A DNA stretch of 64,000 nt from an uncultured Stenotrophomonas sp. (GTDB taxonomy: Bacteria; Pseudomonadota; Gammaproteobacteria; Xanthomonadales; Xanthomonadaceae). The DNA lies in contig NZ_CAMFIA010000006.1 in assembly GCF_945952405.1 (NCBI RefSeq), forward strand, positions 1 through 64,000. The letters are read 5' to 3'. A program made the translations under genes and the position numbers. The notes under the pieces are model-generated. The model was given only the letters and a program-made list of their open reading frames with translations. It did no database searches and was not told the DNA's origin. Shown here in pieces: positions 7,515 to 16,615 of this stretch. Each line of letters starts with the position of its first letter. The first letter of the stretch is position 1.

Positions 7515-8405
7515 CTACCCGGGCTGCTGCGCGGGATCGGCCAGCCATGCCCGTGGCGAAGCGCCCAGGCGCTTGCGGAATGCCTTCGACAATGACGCGG
7601 TATCGGCAAAACCGACCTCGATCGCGACCTGCTTGACGGCCACGCCTGCACGCAGCTGTGCACACGCCAGGCTCAGCCGCCAGTCCAGCAGGTAGCTTGC
7701 CGGGGTGGCCTGCATCACCTCCTTGAACACTGCCGCGAAGGCGCTGCGTGACATGCCAGCGGTCGCTGCCATGCGGGGCAGTGCCCACGCCTGCTGCGGA
7801 GCCTGGTGCATCGCCACCAGCGTGCGCGCCAGGCGCGCGTCGGACAGCCCGCGCATCAGCCCGTGGCTGACACCGGCAGCGTCCGGATGATCCACCACCC
7901 AGCGCAGGATCTGGATCAGGGCCACCTCGAACAGGCGATTGGTCAGCAAGCGGGAGCCGCAACGCTGACGGTCGGCTTCGGCGAACAGCAGGTGCAGGGT
8001 GTCATCCAGTTCGGCGATCGCCGCCAGCGGCACCACCATTACAGGCGGCAGTGACTGCACGATCGGATTGCGCGCACCACCATCGAAGTCCAGCGTCGCG
8101 CAGGTGAAGTCCGGGCCATCCAGCGGCGCGTTGTGGAACACGTGGTGCAACGGCTGCGGGTACAGCAGCAGGCTGGGCGTGTCGATCTTCATTCGCGGTA
8201 CGACGGCATTGCCGTCGGGATGCCGGACCTCCATCGCCCCCTGGCGCAGGATGTGCAGGAACGCACGTCCGGGGCGGGGGGCGAACACATGGCGCCCACA
8301 GAGCGGGCCGCTGTGGAACAGCGCGGCCTGGACGCGGAAGCGTTCCAGCAGCGAGGACAGGCGATCGGGGGCGAACGTGTCTGCGGGGGCAGGGGCGGCA
8401 TTCAT
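7515..8405 (-). CDS. AraC-family regulator with cupin-type sensor domain
   Basis: 296 aa. The N-terminal half (residues 15-185) looks like the cupin_6 ligand-binding domain common in AraC regulators of oxidoreductase and AhpD-type genes. The C-terminal pair of helix-turn-helix motifs (residues 205-290) contains WALPRMAATAGMSRSAFAAVFKEV and VKQVAIEVGFADTASLSKAFRKRLGASP. Divergent from the AhpD-like gene at 8512 with a 106-bp shared control region, so it most likely regulates that gene. Inducer unknown. Confidence 0.85.
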   Translation of the reverse strand: MNAAPAPADTFAPDRLSSLLERFRVQAALFHSGPLCGRHVFAPRPGRAFLHILRQGAMEVRHPDGNAVVPRMKIDTPSLLLYPQPLHHVFHNAPLDGPDFTCATLDFDGGARNPIVQSLPPVMVVPLAAIAELDDTLHLLFAEADRQRCGSRLLTNRLFEVALIQILRWVVDHPDAAGVSHGLMRGLSDARLARTLVAMHQAPQQAWALPRMAATAGMSRSAFAAVFKEVMQATPASYLLDWRLSLACAQLRAGVAVKQVAIEVGFADTASLSKAFRKRLGASPRAWLADPAQQPG

Positions 8406-8511
8406 GGACGAATGGACAATATGACCGGCTTATAAGGTGCAAGGCGTCCAGCGAGTCTACCTAGGATGGCCGGGTCGTCCAATCCTGGGCGCTTTCCCAA
8501 GGAGATCCACC

Positions 8512-9048
8512 ATGTCCCGTGTCCCCCTGATCGATGCCTCCGCCACCACCGCCGACCGCCAGGCCCTGCTGGGCCAGGTCCACGCCGCCTTTGGTGCCAC
8601 TCCGGCGATGTTCCGCGCCGTGGCCAATTCCCCGGCTGCGCTGCAGAGCATGTGGCGTTCATTTGGCGCGCTGGGCGCTGGCCGCCTGTCTCCGCTGCTG
8701 GGCGAACAGATTGCGGTGGCCATCGCCAATCGCAACGCCTGCGAATACTGCCTGGCTGCGCATACGGCGCTGGGCCGCAAGGCCGGCGCCAGCAGCGAGC
8801 AGATGGCTGCTGCGCAGATTGGCCAGTCCAGCGATCCGGCCACCGCGGCCGCATTGGATTTCGCGCTGAAGGTGGTTGAGCAGCGCGCACAGATCGCCGC
8901 CGACGACGTCCAGGCGCTGCGTGAGGCCGGCTTCGATGACGAGCAGGTCGTCGAGATCCTCGCCCATGTGGCGCTCAACCTGTTCACCAACTACGTCAAC
9001 GTGGCCTTCGACGTGCCGGTGGACTTCCCCAGGGTGGCGTTGCGCTGA
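8512..9048 (+). CDS. AhpD-like carboxymuconolactone decarboxylase family protein
   Basis: 178 aa with the AhpD-type redox motif CEYCLAAH (CxxC plus His, near residues 78-85) in an all-helical CMD fold. Family members use the CxxC pair for peroxidase or alkylhydroperoxidase-like chemistry. A strong Shine-Dalgarno (AAGGAG) precedes MSRVPLID. Divergent from an AraC-family regulator, which probably controls it. Confidence 0.85.
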   Translation: MSRVPLIDASATTADRQALLGQVHAAFGATPAMFRAVANSPAALQSMWRSFGALGAGRLSPLLGEQIAVAIANRNACEYCLAAHTALGRKAGASSEQMAAAQIGQSSDPATAAALDFALKVVEQRAQIAADDVQALREAGFDDEQVVEILAHVALNLFTNYVNVAFDVPVDFPRVALR

Positions 9049-9059
9049 GGCGGGGTATG

Positions 9060-9086
9060 GCCCGGGTGGCAATCCGCTGCCCGGGC
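9060..9086. terminator. Hairpin between convergent genes
   Basis: GCCCGGG at 9060-9066 pairs with CCCGGGC at 9080-9086 around a 13-nt loop. It is placed between the convergent CMD and fdhD genes; no T-tract follows. Confidence 0.4.
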
Positions 9087-9119
9087 TGGTTGGCGTGGAG
9101 ACGACGGGCCGGGATGGCG

Positions 9120-9959
9120 CTACCGATCGTCCGCGCGCAAACGCTCGGGATGGGTATACACATTGAAGCCGCTGTCCCTGGCGAACCCGACCAGGCACAG
9201 CCCGGCGCTGCGGGCGAGGTCGATCGCAAGTGCGGTCGGTGCCGACACGGCCGCCAGCACGCTGGCGCCAGCGCGCACCGCCTTGCTGACCATCTCGTAG
9301 CTTGCCCGGCTGGAAATCACCAGCAGGCCACCGTCGATCGCATGCTCGTTGTGGTGCAGGGCACCGATCAGCTTGTCCAGCGCGTTATGGCGGCCCACGT
9401 CCTCGCGCACCCAGCCGATGCACCCGCTGGCATCGGCCCAGGCCGCAGCGTGGGTCGATCCGCTCACCGCGTTCATCGGCTGATGCTGTGCCAGCGCGGC
9501 GAGCGCGCGCTGCAATGCGGAATGCGGATAGCTGCGACGCTCGCGGATCTGCGGCAGAGGCCGCAGCACGTCCTCCAGCTGCCGTGTGCCGCACAGGCCA
9601 CAGCCACCGCGACCGGGCAGCAGGCGACCGTTGGCCGGATCCAGGTCGGCGCCAGGGGCGTCTGCGCTGACCGCCATCTGCAGCTCGATGCCCTCCAGCT
9701 GCGGCACTACGTCGATGGACAGCAGCTGCGAGGGGGCGTTGATCAGCCCTTCGCTGAGCGAGAACCCCAGCGCGAAGTCTTCCAGGTCGCAGGGCGTGGC
9801 CATCATCACCGCGAAGGCGGCGCCGTTGTAGCGCAGCGCCACCGGCACTTCCTCGGCCACCACATCGATCTGCTGCTGCGGCCCCTCGGCGCGCCAGCGC
9901 TGCAGCGGGCGCTGCGCGGTGCCGGCAGGCGGGGTAGGCGGCGGTAGCGAATCAGGCAT
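9120..9959 (-). CDS. fdhD: FdhD, sulfurtransferase for formate dehydrogenase cofactor
   Basis: 279 aa FdhD/NarQ family protein. FdhD carries sulfur from IscS to the molybdenum cofactor of formate dehydrogenase; its mobile-loop CxxC is visible as GRGGCGLCGTRQ. Other family blocks seen are DLEDFALGFSLSEGLI, REDVGRHNALDKLIG and SRASYEMVSKAVRAGASVLAAVSAPT. Start set at MPDSLPPP: the longer reading frame would run into the divergent oxidoreductase gene. It pairs with the molybdoenzyme at 10216 across a 256-bp control region. Confidence 0.93.
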   Translation of the reverse strand: MPDSLPPPTPPAGTAQRPLQRWRAEGPQQQIDVVAEEVPVALRYNGAAFAVMMATPCDLEDFALGFSLSEGLINAPSQLLSIDVVPQLEGIELQMAVSADAPGADLDPANGRLLPGRGGCGLCGTRQLEDVLRPLPQIRERRSYPHSALQRALAALAQHQPMNAVSGSTHAAAWADASGCIGWVREDVGRHNALDKLIGALHHNEHAIDGGLLVISSRASYEMVSKAVRAGASVLAAVSAPTALAIDLARSAGLCLVGFARDSGFNVYTHPERLRADDR

Positions 9960-10215
9960 GCAGCGCGTCCGGGCAAGGGAGATGTGCAGATGGCCGACCA
10001 CCTGCGTTTTCGAGGATAGCGCAGTGGCAGTGTGCTGACGTGGGTGTAACCGTTGCCATGCCAGGCTGCACTGAAAACGGCAGGTGCCCTCTGGCGAAGT
10101 GGCGAGGGCCGTGCTTGACTGTGGGGCTGGCGCGCTGCCCAGCGGGCAGCCGGCCTGCATGCCGTCGTTCCCTGCTGCCGTTGCTTGCTGCGCTCCTCCC
10201 GCCAGGTACCCGAAC

Positions 10216-12495
10216 ATGTCCGAGCAGAAGCCGCCACGATACAAGCCCTACAACCAGCCAGCCGGTGGCTGGGGTGCTGCCGGCGCCACCGCCAAGGTGC
10301 TGCTGCAGCAGAGCGTGATCGGCAAGGGCTCCAAGGCCCTGCTGGCGATGAACCAGCCTGGCGGTTTCAAGTGCCCGAGCTGTGCGTTTCCCGATGCCGA
10401 CGAGCGCAAGAAGCTGGAGTTCTGCGAGAACGGCGCCAAGGCGCTGGCCTGGGAGGCCACCCGGTTCCGGGCCGGTCGTGAGCTGTTCGCACAGCACACC
10501 GTCACCGAGCTGATGGCGCAGACCGACTACTGGCTGGAGATGCAGGGGCGGTTGACCGAGCCGATGCGCTACGACGCGGCCAGCGATCACTACGTGCCCT
10601 GCAGCTGGGATGACGCGTTCGCGCTGATCGGCCATCACCTGCAGGCACTGGACAGCCCGCACCAGGCCGAGTTCTACACCTCCGGGCGCACGCCCAACGA
10701 GGCCGCGTTCCTGTACTCGATCTTCGTGCGCGAGTTCGGCACCAACAATTTCCCGGACTGCTCGAACATGTGCCACGAGCCGACCAGCCGTGGCCTGCCG
10801 CCGGCCATCGGGGTAGGCAAGGGCACCATCGTCCTGCAGGATTTCGAACATGCCGAGGCGATCTTCGTGATCGGCCAGAACACCGGCACCAACTCGCCGC
10901 GGATGATGAGCAACCTGGTGGAAGCGCGCAAGCGTGGCATTCCGATCGTGGCGGTCAATCCGATGCCCGAGCGCGCGCTGATCCGCTTCGCCGAGCCGCA
11001 GGACGTGGTGCAGATGGCCACGTTCGGCTCGACCGAGATCACCAGTGAGTTCGTGCACATCCGCATCGGCGGTGATCTGGCGCTGATCAAGGGCATGATG
11101 AAGGTGATGTTCGAACGCGAAGCGCAGGGCGAGCGCGTGCTCGACCATGACTTCCTGGCTGAACACACCGAGGGTCTGGAGGCGCTGCGCGAGGATGTGA
11201 TGGCGCAGGCGTGGGAGGACATCGTGCAGGTCTCCGGCATCACGCAGGCGCAGATCCGCCGCTGTGCCGAGATCTACATCCGCTCCAACGCCACCGTGAT
11301 CTGCTATGGCATGGGCCTGACCCAGCATCAGTATGGTTCGACGTTGCTGCAGCAGGTGGCCAACCTGCTGCTGCTGCGCGGCAACTTCGGCAAGCCCGGC
11401 GCGGGCATCGGGCCGATCCGTGGCCACTCCAACGTACAGGGTGACCGGACCGTCGGCATCGACGAGAAGCCCAAGCCCGCGTACCTGGACCGCGTGCAGC
11501 AGGTATTCGGCTTCAATCCGCCGCGTGAACACGGCCACCACGTGGTCGAGTCCATCGAGGCGATGCTGGCCGGGACTGCCAGGGTGTTCATCGGCCTGGG
11601 CGGCAACTTCATCCATGCCGTGCCGGACACGCCGCGCGCCTACGAGGCCATGCGCGGGCTGGACTTGACCGTGGGCATTGCGACCAAACTCAACCGCGGG
11701 CATCTGGTGCACGGACGCGACGCCCTGATCCTGCCGGTGGTCGCGCGTTCGGAGCGGATCGTCACGGCGGCCGGCGAGCAGTTCGTGACCATCGAGGATG
11801 CGATGTCGAACGTGACGGCGTCGCGCGGGGTGCTCGAGCCGGTCAGCGCGGAGGCATTGCCCGAGGTGGAGATCGTCTGCCGCATGGCAATGGCCGCGCT
11901 GCCGCACAGCCGGGTCGACTGGGCGCGCTGCATCCACGACTACGCGTTGATCCGCGACCTGATCGCGGCGGTGTACCCGGAGATCTATGCCGGCTTCAAT
12001 GACCGTATCCAGCAGCCGCATGGCTTCCACCTGGATATTCCGCCGCGCCGCCGGGTCTGGCCGACACCGAACGGCAAGGCCAACATCCTGGTGATGCCGG
12101 GCCTGGACGTGGACGACCCGGTGCATGATCCGGACATGCTGCGGCTGGCCACGGTGCGCTCGCACGACCAGTACAACACCACCATCTACAGCTACAACGA
12201 TCGCTACCGGGGCGTGTACAACGACCGCATGGTGCTGTTCATGAACATCGAGGACCGGCTGGCGCGCGGGCTGGAGAAGGAAGCGCTGGTCAGCCTGGAG
12301 ACGATCAGCGGGGATGGTGTGAACCGTCGCATCGATGGCCTGACCGTGCTGGACTACCCGATGCCGCGCGGCGCGCTGGCCGGCTACTACCCGGAACTGA
12401 ACCCACTGCTGCCGCTCGATTACTACGATCGGATCAGCGGCACGCCCGCGGCCAAGTCGATCCCGGTGCGGATGCAGCGCAGCACCCCCCTGTAG
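10216..12495 (+). CDS. FdhF/YdeP-family molybdopterin oxidoreductase
   Basis: 759 aa, the usual length of YdeP-type proteins (formate dehydrogenase alpha-like). The N-terminus carries CPSCAFPDADERKKLEFCENGAKA; later come the molybdopterin-binding region (FYTSGRTPNEAAFLYSIFVREFGTNN, SNMCHEPTS) and a C-terminal dinucleotide-binding domain (VRSHDQYNTTIYSYNDRYRGVYNDR). The usual active-site Sec/Cys segment of formate dehydrogenase H is not evident, so the true substrate is uncertain. E. coli YdeP is linked to acid resistance. No signal peptide, so cytoplasmic. The adjacent fdhD supports molybdenum-cofactor sulfuration. The stop codon lies inside the GTAG of a SMAG repeat. Confidence 0.88.
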   Translation: MSEQKPPRYKPYNQPAGGWGAAGATAKVLLQQSVIGKGSKALLAMNQPGGFKCPSCAFPDADERKKLEFCENGAKALAWEATRFRAGRELFAQHTVTELMAQTDYWLEMQGRLTEPMRYDAASDHYVPCSWDDAFALIGHHLQALDSPHQAEFYTSGRTPNEAAFLYSIFVREFGTNNFPDCSNMCHEPTSRGLPPAIGVGKGTIVLQDFEHAEAIFVIGQNTGTNSPRMMSNLVEARKRGIPIVAVNPMPERALIRFAEPQDVVQMATFGSTEITSEFVHIRIGGDLALIKGMMKVMFEREAQGERVLDHDFLAEHTEGLEALREDVMAQAWEDIVQVSGITQAQIRRCAEIYIRSNATVICYGMGLTQHQYGSTLLQQVANLLLLRGNFGKPGAGIGPIRGHSNVQGDRTVGIDEKPKPAYLDRVQQVFGFNPPREHGHHVVESIEAMLAGTARVFIGLGGNFIHAVPDTPRAYEAMRGLDLTVGIATKLNRGHLVHGRDALILPVVARSERIVTAAGEQFVTIEDAMSNVTASRGVLEPVSAEALPEVEIVCRMAMAALPHSRVDWARCIHDYALIRDLIAAVYPEIYAGFNDRIQQPHGFHLDIPPRRRVWPTPNGKANILVMPGLDVDDPVHDPDMLRLATVRSHDQYNTTIYSYNDRYRGVYNDRMVLFMNIEDRLARGLEKEALVSLETISGDGVNRRIDGLTVLDYPMPRGALAGYYPELNPLLPLDYYDRISGTPAAKSIPVRMQRSTPL

Positions 12496-12563
12496 AGCCG
12501 AGCCGATGCTCGGCTTGGGGGCGGGTCGCGATGTGCAGCAGCCGAGTATCGGCTCGGCGCTAC
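12492..12563. repeat. SMAG dimer
   Basis: GTAG at 12492 opens the palindrome AGCCGAGCcgatGCTCGGCT; a facing copy ends in CTAC at 12560-12563. The first GTAG supplies the TAG stop of the molybdoenzyme gene. Confidence 0.7.
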
Positions 12564-12618
12564 AGGGACAGCGGCACACCTGTGATGGGTCGGTGCGTGC
12601 ATCAGCTATCATCCACGC

Positions 12619-12954
12619 GTGAACCTGCCTGGCCTGCTGCTGCGATGGATGCTGCTTGTTGCCCTGGTGCTGAACGCACCGGCGCTGGCGCGCGCCTCAT
12701 CGCCGTACGCCTTCGCGTCCGGTCCGGATCATTGCAGCGCCCTGCATTCCTCTGCCTTGCCGGGATGCTGCGATGACTCGACATCGGCGGGCTGCGAAAC
12801 CGGGGAGTGCGAATGCCCGCCGGCGTGCCTCGGCCTGGCGGTCACCCGGGCCGCAACGCTGCTGTCACCCTGGCGCGAAGTGCCTCCTGCCGGCCATGCC
12901 CGGCAACGTGCGCCGCCGCCGTTGAACGACCCGCTGCGGCCCCCCATCGGGTGA
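12619..12954 (+). CDS. CopL-like cysteine-rich metal-binding protein
   Basis: 111 aa with an N-terminal signal helix (residues 5-25), a cysteine cluster (C39, C50, C51, C59, C64, C66, C70), and a Pro-rich tail ending PPLNDPLRPPIG. This layout matches CopL-family proteins, which in Xanthomonas sit just upstream of copAB and are needed for copper-induced expression. No copAB follows here; the next gene is a DUF411 metal-binding protein. Starts with GTG. Family assignment is by pattern only. Confidence 0.65.
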   Translation: MNLPGLLLRWMLLVALVLNAPALARASSPYAFASGPDHCSALHSSALPGCCDDSTSAGCETGECECPPACLGLAVTRAATLLSPWREVPPAGHARQRAPPPLNDPLRPPIG

Positions 12955-13069
12955 TTCCTGCAGGCCTCCAGCGCCTGCCGAAGCTGCTCGTCCCGATCAC
13001 GAACCTGCCTGCGTGCGCCGCGCGCAGGCGGCGGGTTGTGTTGCCCGCATCTGCAAAGGAATCAACGCC

Positions 13070-13609
13070 ATGAACCATTCTCTCTCGCTGGGCCTGCTGC
13101 TGGGGACCGTGCTGGCCACGGCCGCCTGCGCCCGCGCTGCCGACGAAGCACCGGCCGCATCGCTCGCGGCCGAAGCCGCGGCGGCCCCGGACAAAAGCCG
13201 CCCCGCCTTCGTGGACCCGGCATTGCCCATCGCCATCGTGCACAAGACCGCCAGTTGCGGGTGTTGCGGCATCTGGGTCGATCATCTGAAGGCCGAAGGC
13301 TTCCAGGTGGATGTTCGCGATACCGATGACATGAACCCGATCAAGGTCAGGCTGGGGGTGCCGGTGGGCAAGGCGTCCTGCCATACCGCCGAGATCGGCG
13401 GTTATGTGGTCGAGGGTCACATCCCCGCCGAGGACATCAAGCGCCTGCTGGCCGAGCGCCCGGCGGCGCGCGGCCTGGTGTTGCCGGGCATGCCGGCGGG
13501 TTCGCCGGGCATGGAGATGCCGGATGGCTATGTGCAGCCCTACACCGTAGAGCTGGTGCGCAACGATGGCAGTAGCGCGCCCTTCGCCGAGCATGGCCAG
13601 GGCGGCTGA
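13070..13609 (+). CDS. DUF411 metal-binding protein
   Basis: 179 aa with a Sec signal or possible lipoprotein signal (TAAC, near residue 19). The DUF411 domain includes KTASCGCCGIWVDHL and VPVGKASCHTAEIGGYVVEGHIP, whose Cys/His residues suit Cu(I) or Ag(I) binding. DUF411 proteins are typical of copper and silver resistance loci and act in the periplasm. It follows the CopL-like gene on the same strand (115-bp gap) and ends before a strong hairpin. The upstream in-frame ATG lies in the gap; the chosen ATG is preceded by AAGGAA. Confidence 0.82.
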   Translation: MNHSLSLGLLLGTVLATAACARAADEAPAASLAAEAAAAPDKSRPAFVDPALPIAIVHKTASCGCCGIWVDHLKAEGFQVDVRDTDDMNPIKVRLGVPVGKASCHTAEIGGYVVEGHIPAEDIKRLLAERPAARGLVLPGMPAGSPGMEMPDGYVQPYTVELVRNDGSSAPFAEHGQGG

Positions 13610-13620
13610 TCGGTGACGGC

Positions 13621-13645
13621 GGTGCCGGTCATTCTGACCGGCACC
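13621..13645 (+). terminator. Intrinsic terminator-like hairpin after the DUF411 gene
   Basis: GGTGCCGGTC-attct-GACCGGCACC is a perfect 10-bp stem, followed by CGTTT. It begins 12 bp after the stop codon. Confidence 0.6.
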
Positions 13646-13661
13646 CGTTTGCGCGTCCCAG

Positions 13662-13723
13662 GTGGAGCCGAGCCCATGCTCGGCTTGTTGGTGGCGCGCA
13701 GCCGAGCATCGGCTCGGCTCTAC
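13662..13723. repeat. SMAG dimer
   Basis: AGCCGAGCccatGCTCGGCT and a facing copy ending in CTAC at 13720-13723. The left end reads GTGG instead of GTAG. Confidence 0.65.
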
Positions 13724-13739
13724 ACAATGTGCGGTGGCG

Positions 13740-14786
<1,047 letters not shown>

Positions 14787-14821
14787 CTAGCCTGCGCGGA
14801 CCTCAAGGAAGGAGCAGGCGC

Positions 14822-16561
14822 ATGTGCATTGTGTGCAACCCGGGAGCCGCAGCATTTCTGCAGGCGCGCCGGGAGTTTCTCGCTGGCTTGGCGGGGTTGG
14901 GTGTGGTTGCGTTGGCCGGTGCGGCCGTGCCGTTGAAGGCGAACGCCGCAATGCCGACACCCGCGCTGGACGGGCCGGCAGATCGGATCTTCCATGGTGG
15001 ACCGATCCACACGCTGGGCCCGCAGGGCAAGGTGCAGGCCATTGCCGTACGGCAGGGGCGGGTACTGGCGACCGGCAGCCGCGAGGCGGTCATGCTGCAC
15101 CGTGGGCGTCGCACCGAAATCATCGATCTGCGTGGCCGGTCGCTGCTGCCGGGTTTCATCGACCCGCATATGCACTCGGCGATGGCGATGCTGTCCGATT
15201 GGCTGGACGTCACCCCGTTCAGTACCGCGACGCTGGCTGATGCACTGTCGAAGATCGGTGCTGCGGCACGCTCGATGAAGCCGGGTGATTGGGTTGTGGC
15301 ACAGGGCATCGATCCGTCGTTGATGCCGGGTGTGCCGATCACCATGAAAGCGCTGGATGTGGTCGCTCCGGACAATCCGGTGTTCGTGCTTGAGTCCAAT
15401 GGCCACGTCGCCTACAGCAACAGCAAAGGGTTCGCCAAGGCCGGGGTGACTGACGCAACGCCCGATCCCGAGCAGGGGCGCTACGATCGCGAAGATGGGA
15501 CGTTGACCGGGCGCATGCAGGAGTCTCCGGCGATGAAGCCGTTCCTGACCGTCATGCCGATTCCCAGTGAGGAACGCTACACCGAGCTGATCCACCAGCT
15601 GTTCTCCGATGCGACCAAGGCCGGTTGCACCAGCCTTCACGATGCCGGCATCGGCACCGGGGGTGTCGGTGACCTGGAGGTGCTCAAGCGCGTGATGGCG
15701 AACAATCCGCCGGTGCGCTACTCGGGTTTCCTCACCTCGGACCTGATGGACGACTGGATCAGGCTGGGCATCAAGCCGGGAGATGGCGATGATCGTTTCC
15801 GCCTGACCGGCATCAAGTTCTGGTCCGATGGCTCCAACCAGGCACAGACCGGTTACCAGCGCGAGAACTACCTGGGCTCGGACAAGCGGGGTTCCCTGAA
15901 CTACACCGAGGCGCAACTGACTGCCGGTGTACAGCGTGCGCATGACCTGGGCTGGCAGGTGGGCATCCATGCCAACGGTGATGCAGCCATCGATACCACC
16001 CTGGCGGTCTACAAGAAGGTGCTGGAGAAGACGCCGCGTGCCGATCATCGCCACCGCATCGAGCACTGCAGCGTGCTGCACGGCGACCAGATGGACCTTA
16101 TGGTCAAATCGGGAGTTTCGCCCTCGTTCCTGATCGGGCACGTGTACTACTGGGGGAAGGCATTCCGTGACAACATCCTGGGGCCACAGCGTGCCGATTT
16201 CTACGATCCATGCCAGTCGGCGCTCGAGCGTGGGTTGCGCATCTCGCTGCACTCGGACTTCAATGTCACCACCATCGAGCCCCTGCGCTATATCGACAAC
16301 GCCGTGAACCGGCGCATGCGCGATGGTGGCCAGGTGCTGAATCCGAAAGAGTGCATCAGCGTCGAGCAGGCACTGCGTGCGGTGACCATCGATGCGGCAT
16401 GGCAGTGCCGGTCGGATGACATCGTCGGGAGCCTGGAGCGCGGCAAGTACGCCGACATGGTCATCCTCGATCGCGACCCGCTGGCGATCGACCCGGCCCG
16501 CATCATCGAGCTGAAGGTGATGGAAACCTGGCTGCAGGGAGAGCAACGCTACTCTGCCTGA
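14822..16561 (+). CDS. Tat-exported amidohydrolase, YtcJ-like (Amidohydro_3)
   Basis: 579 aa. A twin-arginine signal (ARREFLAGLAGLGVVALAGAA, residues 15-35) is preceded by an unusual MCIVCNP start with a CxxC. The catalytic domain has the metal-binding HMH at 116-118 (FIDPHMHSAM) plus later ligands in IEHCSVLHGDQ, GIHANGDAAID and SLHSDFNVT, and the C-terminal composite domain ends with GKYADMVILDRDPLAI. YtcJ-type enzymes hydrolyse amide or N-formyl bonds; the substrate is unknown. An AAGGAG ribosome site supports the start. It is divergent from the L1 gene with a 203-bp gap. Confidence 0.82.
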   Translation: MCIVCNPGAAAFLQARREFLAGLAGLGVVALAGAAVPLKANAAMPTPALDGPADRIFHGGPIHTLGPQGKVQAIAVRQGRVLATGSREAVMLHRGRRTEIIDLRGRSLLPGFIDPHMHSAMAMLSDWLDVTPFSTATLADALSKIGAAARSMKPGDWVVAQGIDPSLMPGVPITMKALDVVAPDNPVFVLESNGHVAYSNSKGFAKAGVTDATPDPEQGRYDREDGTLTGRMQESPAMKPFLTVMPIPSEERYTELIHQLFSDATKAGCTSLHDAGIGTGGVGDLEVLKRVMANNPPVRYSGFLTSDLMDDWIRLGIKPGDGDDRFRLTGIKFWSDGSNQAQTGYQRENYLGSDKRGSLNYTEAQLTAGVQRAHDLGWQVGIHANGDAAIDTTLAVYKKVLEKTPRADHRHRIEHCSVLHGDQMDLMVKSGVSPSFLIGHVYYWGKAFRDNILGPQRADFYDPCQSALERGLRISLHSDFNVTTIEPLRYIDNAVNRRMRDGGQVLNPKECISVEQALRAVTIDAAWQCRSDDIVGSLERGKYADMVILDRDPLAIDPARIIELKVMETWLQGEQRYSA

Positions 16562-16578
16562 TCGGCAGCCTGCAGCAT

Positions 16579-16606
16579 GCGCCCGGGACGAAACTGTCCC
16601 GGGCGC
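16579..16606. terminator. Bidirectional hairpin terminator
   Basis: GCGCCCGGGAC pairs with GTCCCGGGCGC (11 bp, 6-nt loop) between the convergent amidohydrolase and receptor genes. No T-tract, but the stem is very strong. Confidence 0.6.
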
Positions 16607-16615
16607 GCTGTGCCA

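Noticed and set aside
10040-10215. Small open frames between fdhD and the molybdoenzyme
   Set aside because: They extend into the start of the molybdoenzyme gene in another frame, lack ribosome sites, and have atypical composition. I treat this 256-bp gap as the divergent control region.
9952-12612. 886-aa open frame opposite the molybdoenzyme
   Set aside because: Antisense to a recognised gene with clear family motifs. The translation is His/Gln/Arg-rich and low in motifs, as expected of a GC-rich shadow frame.
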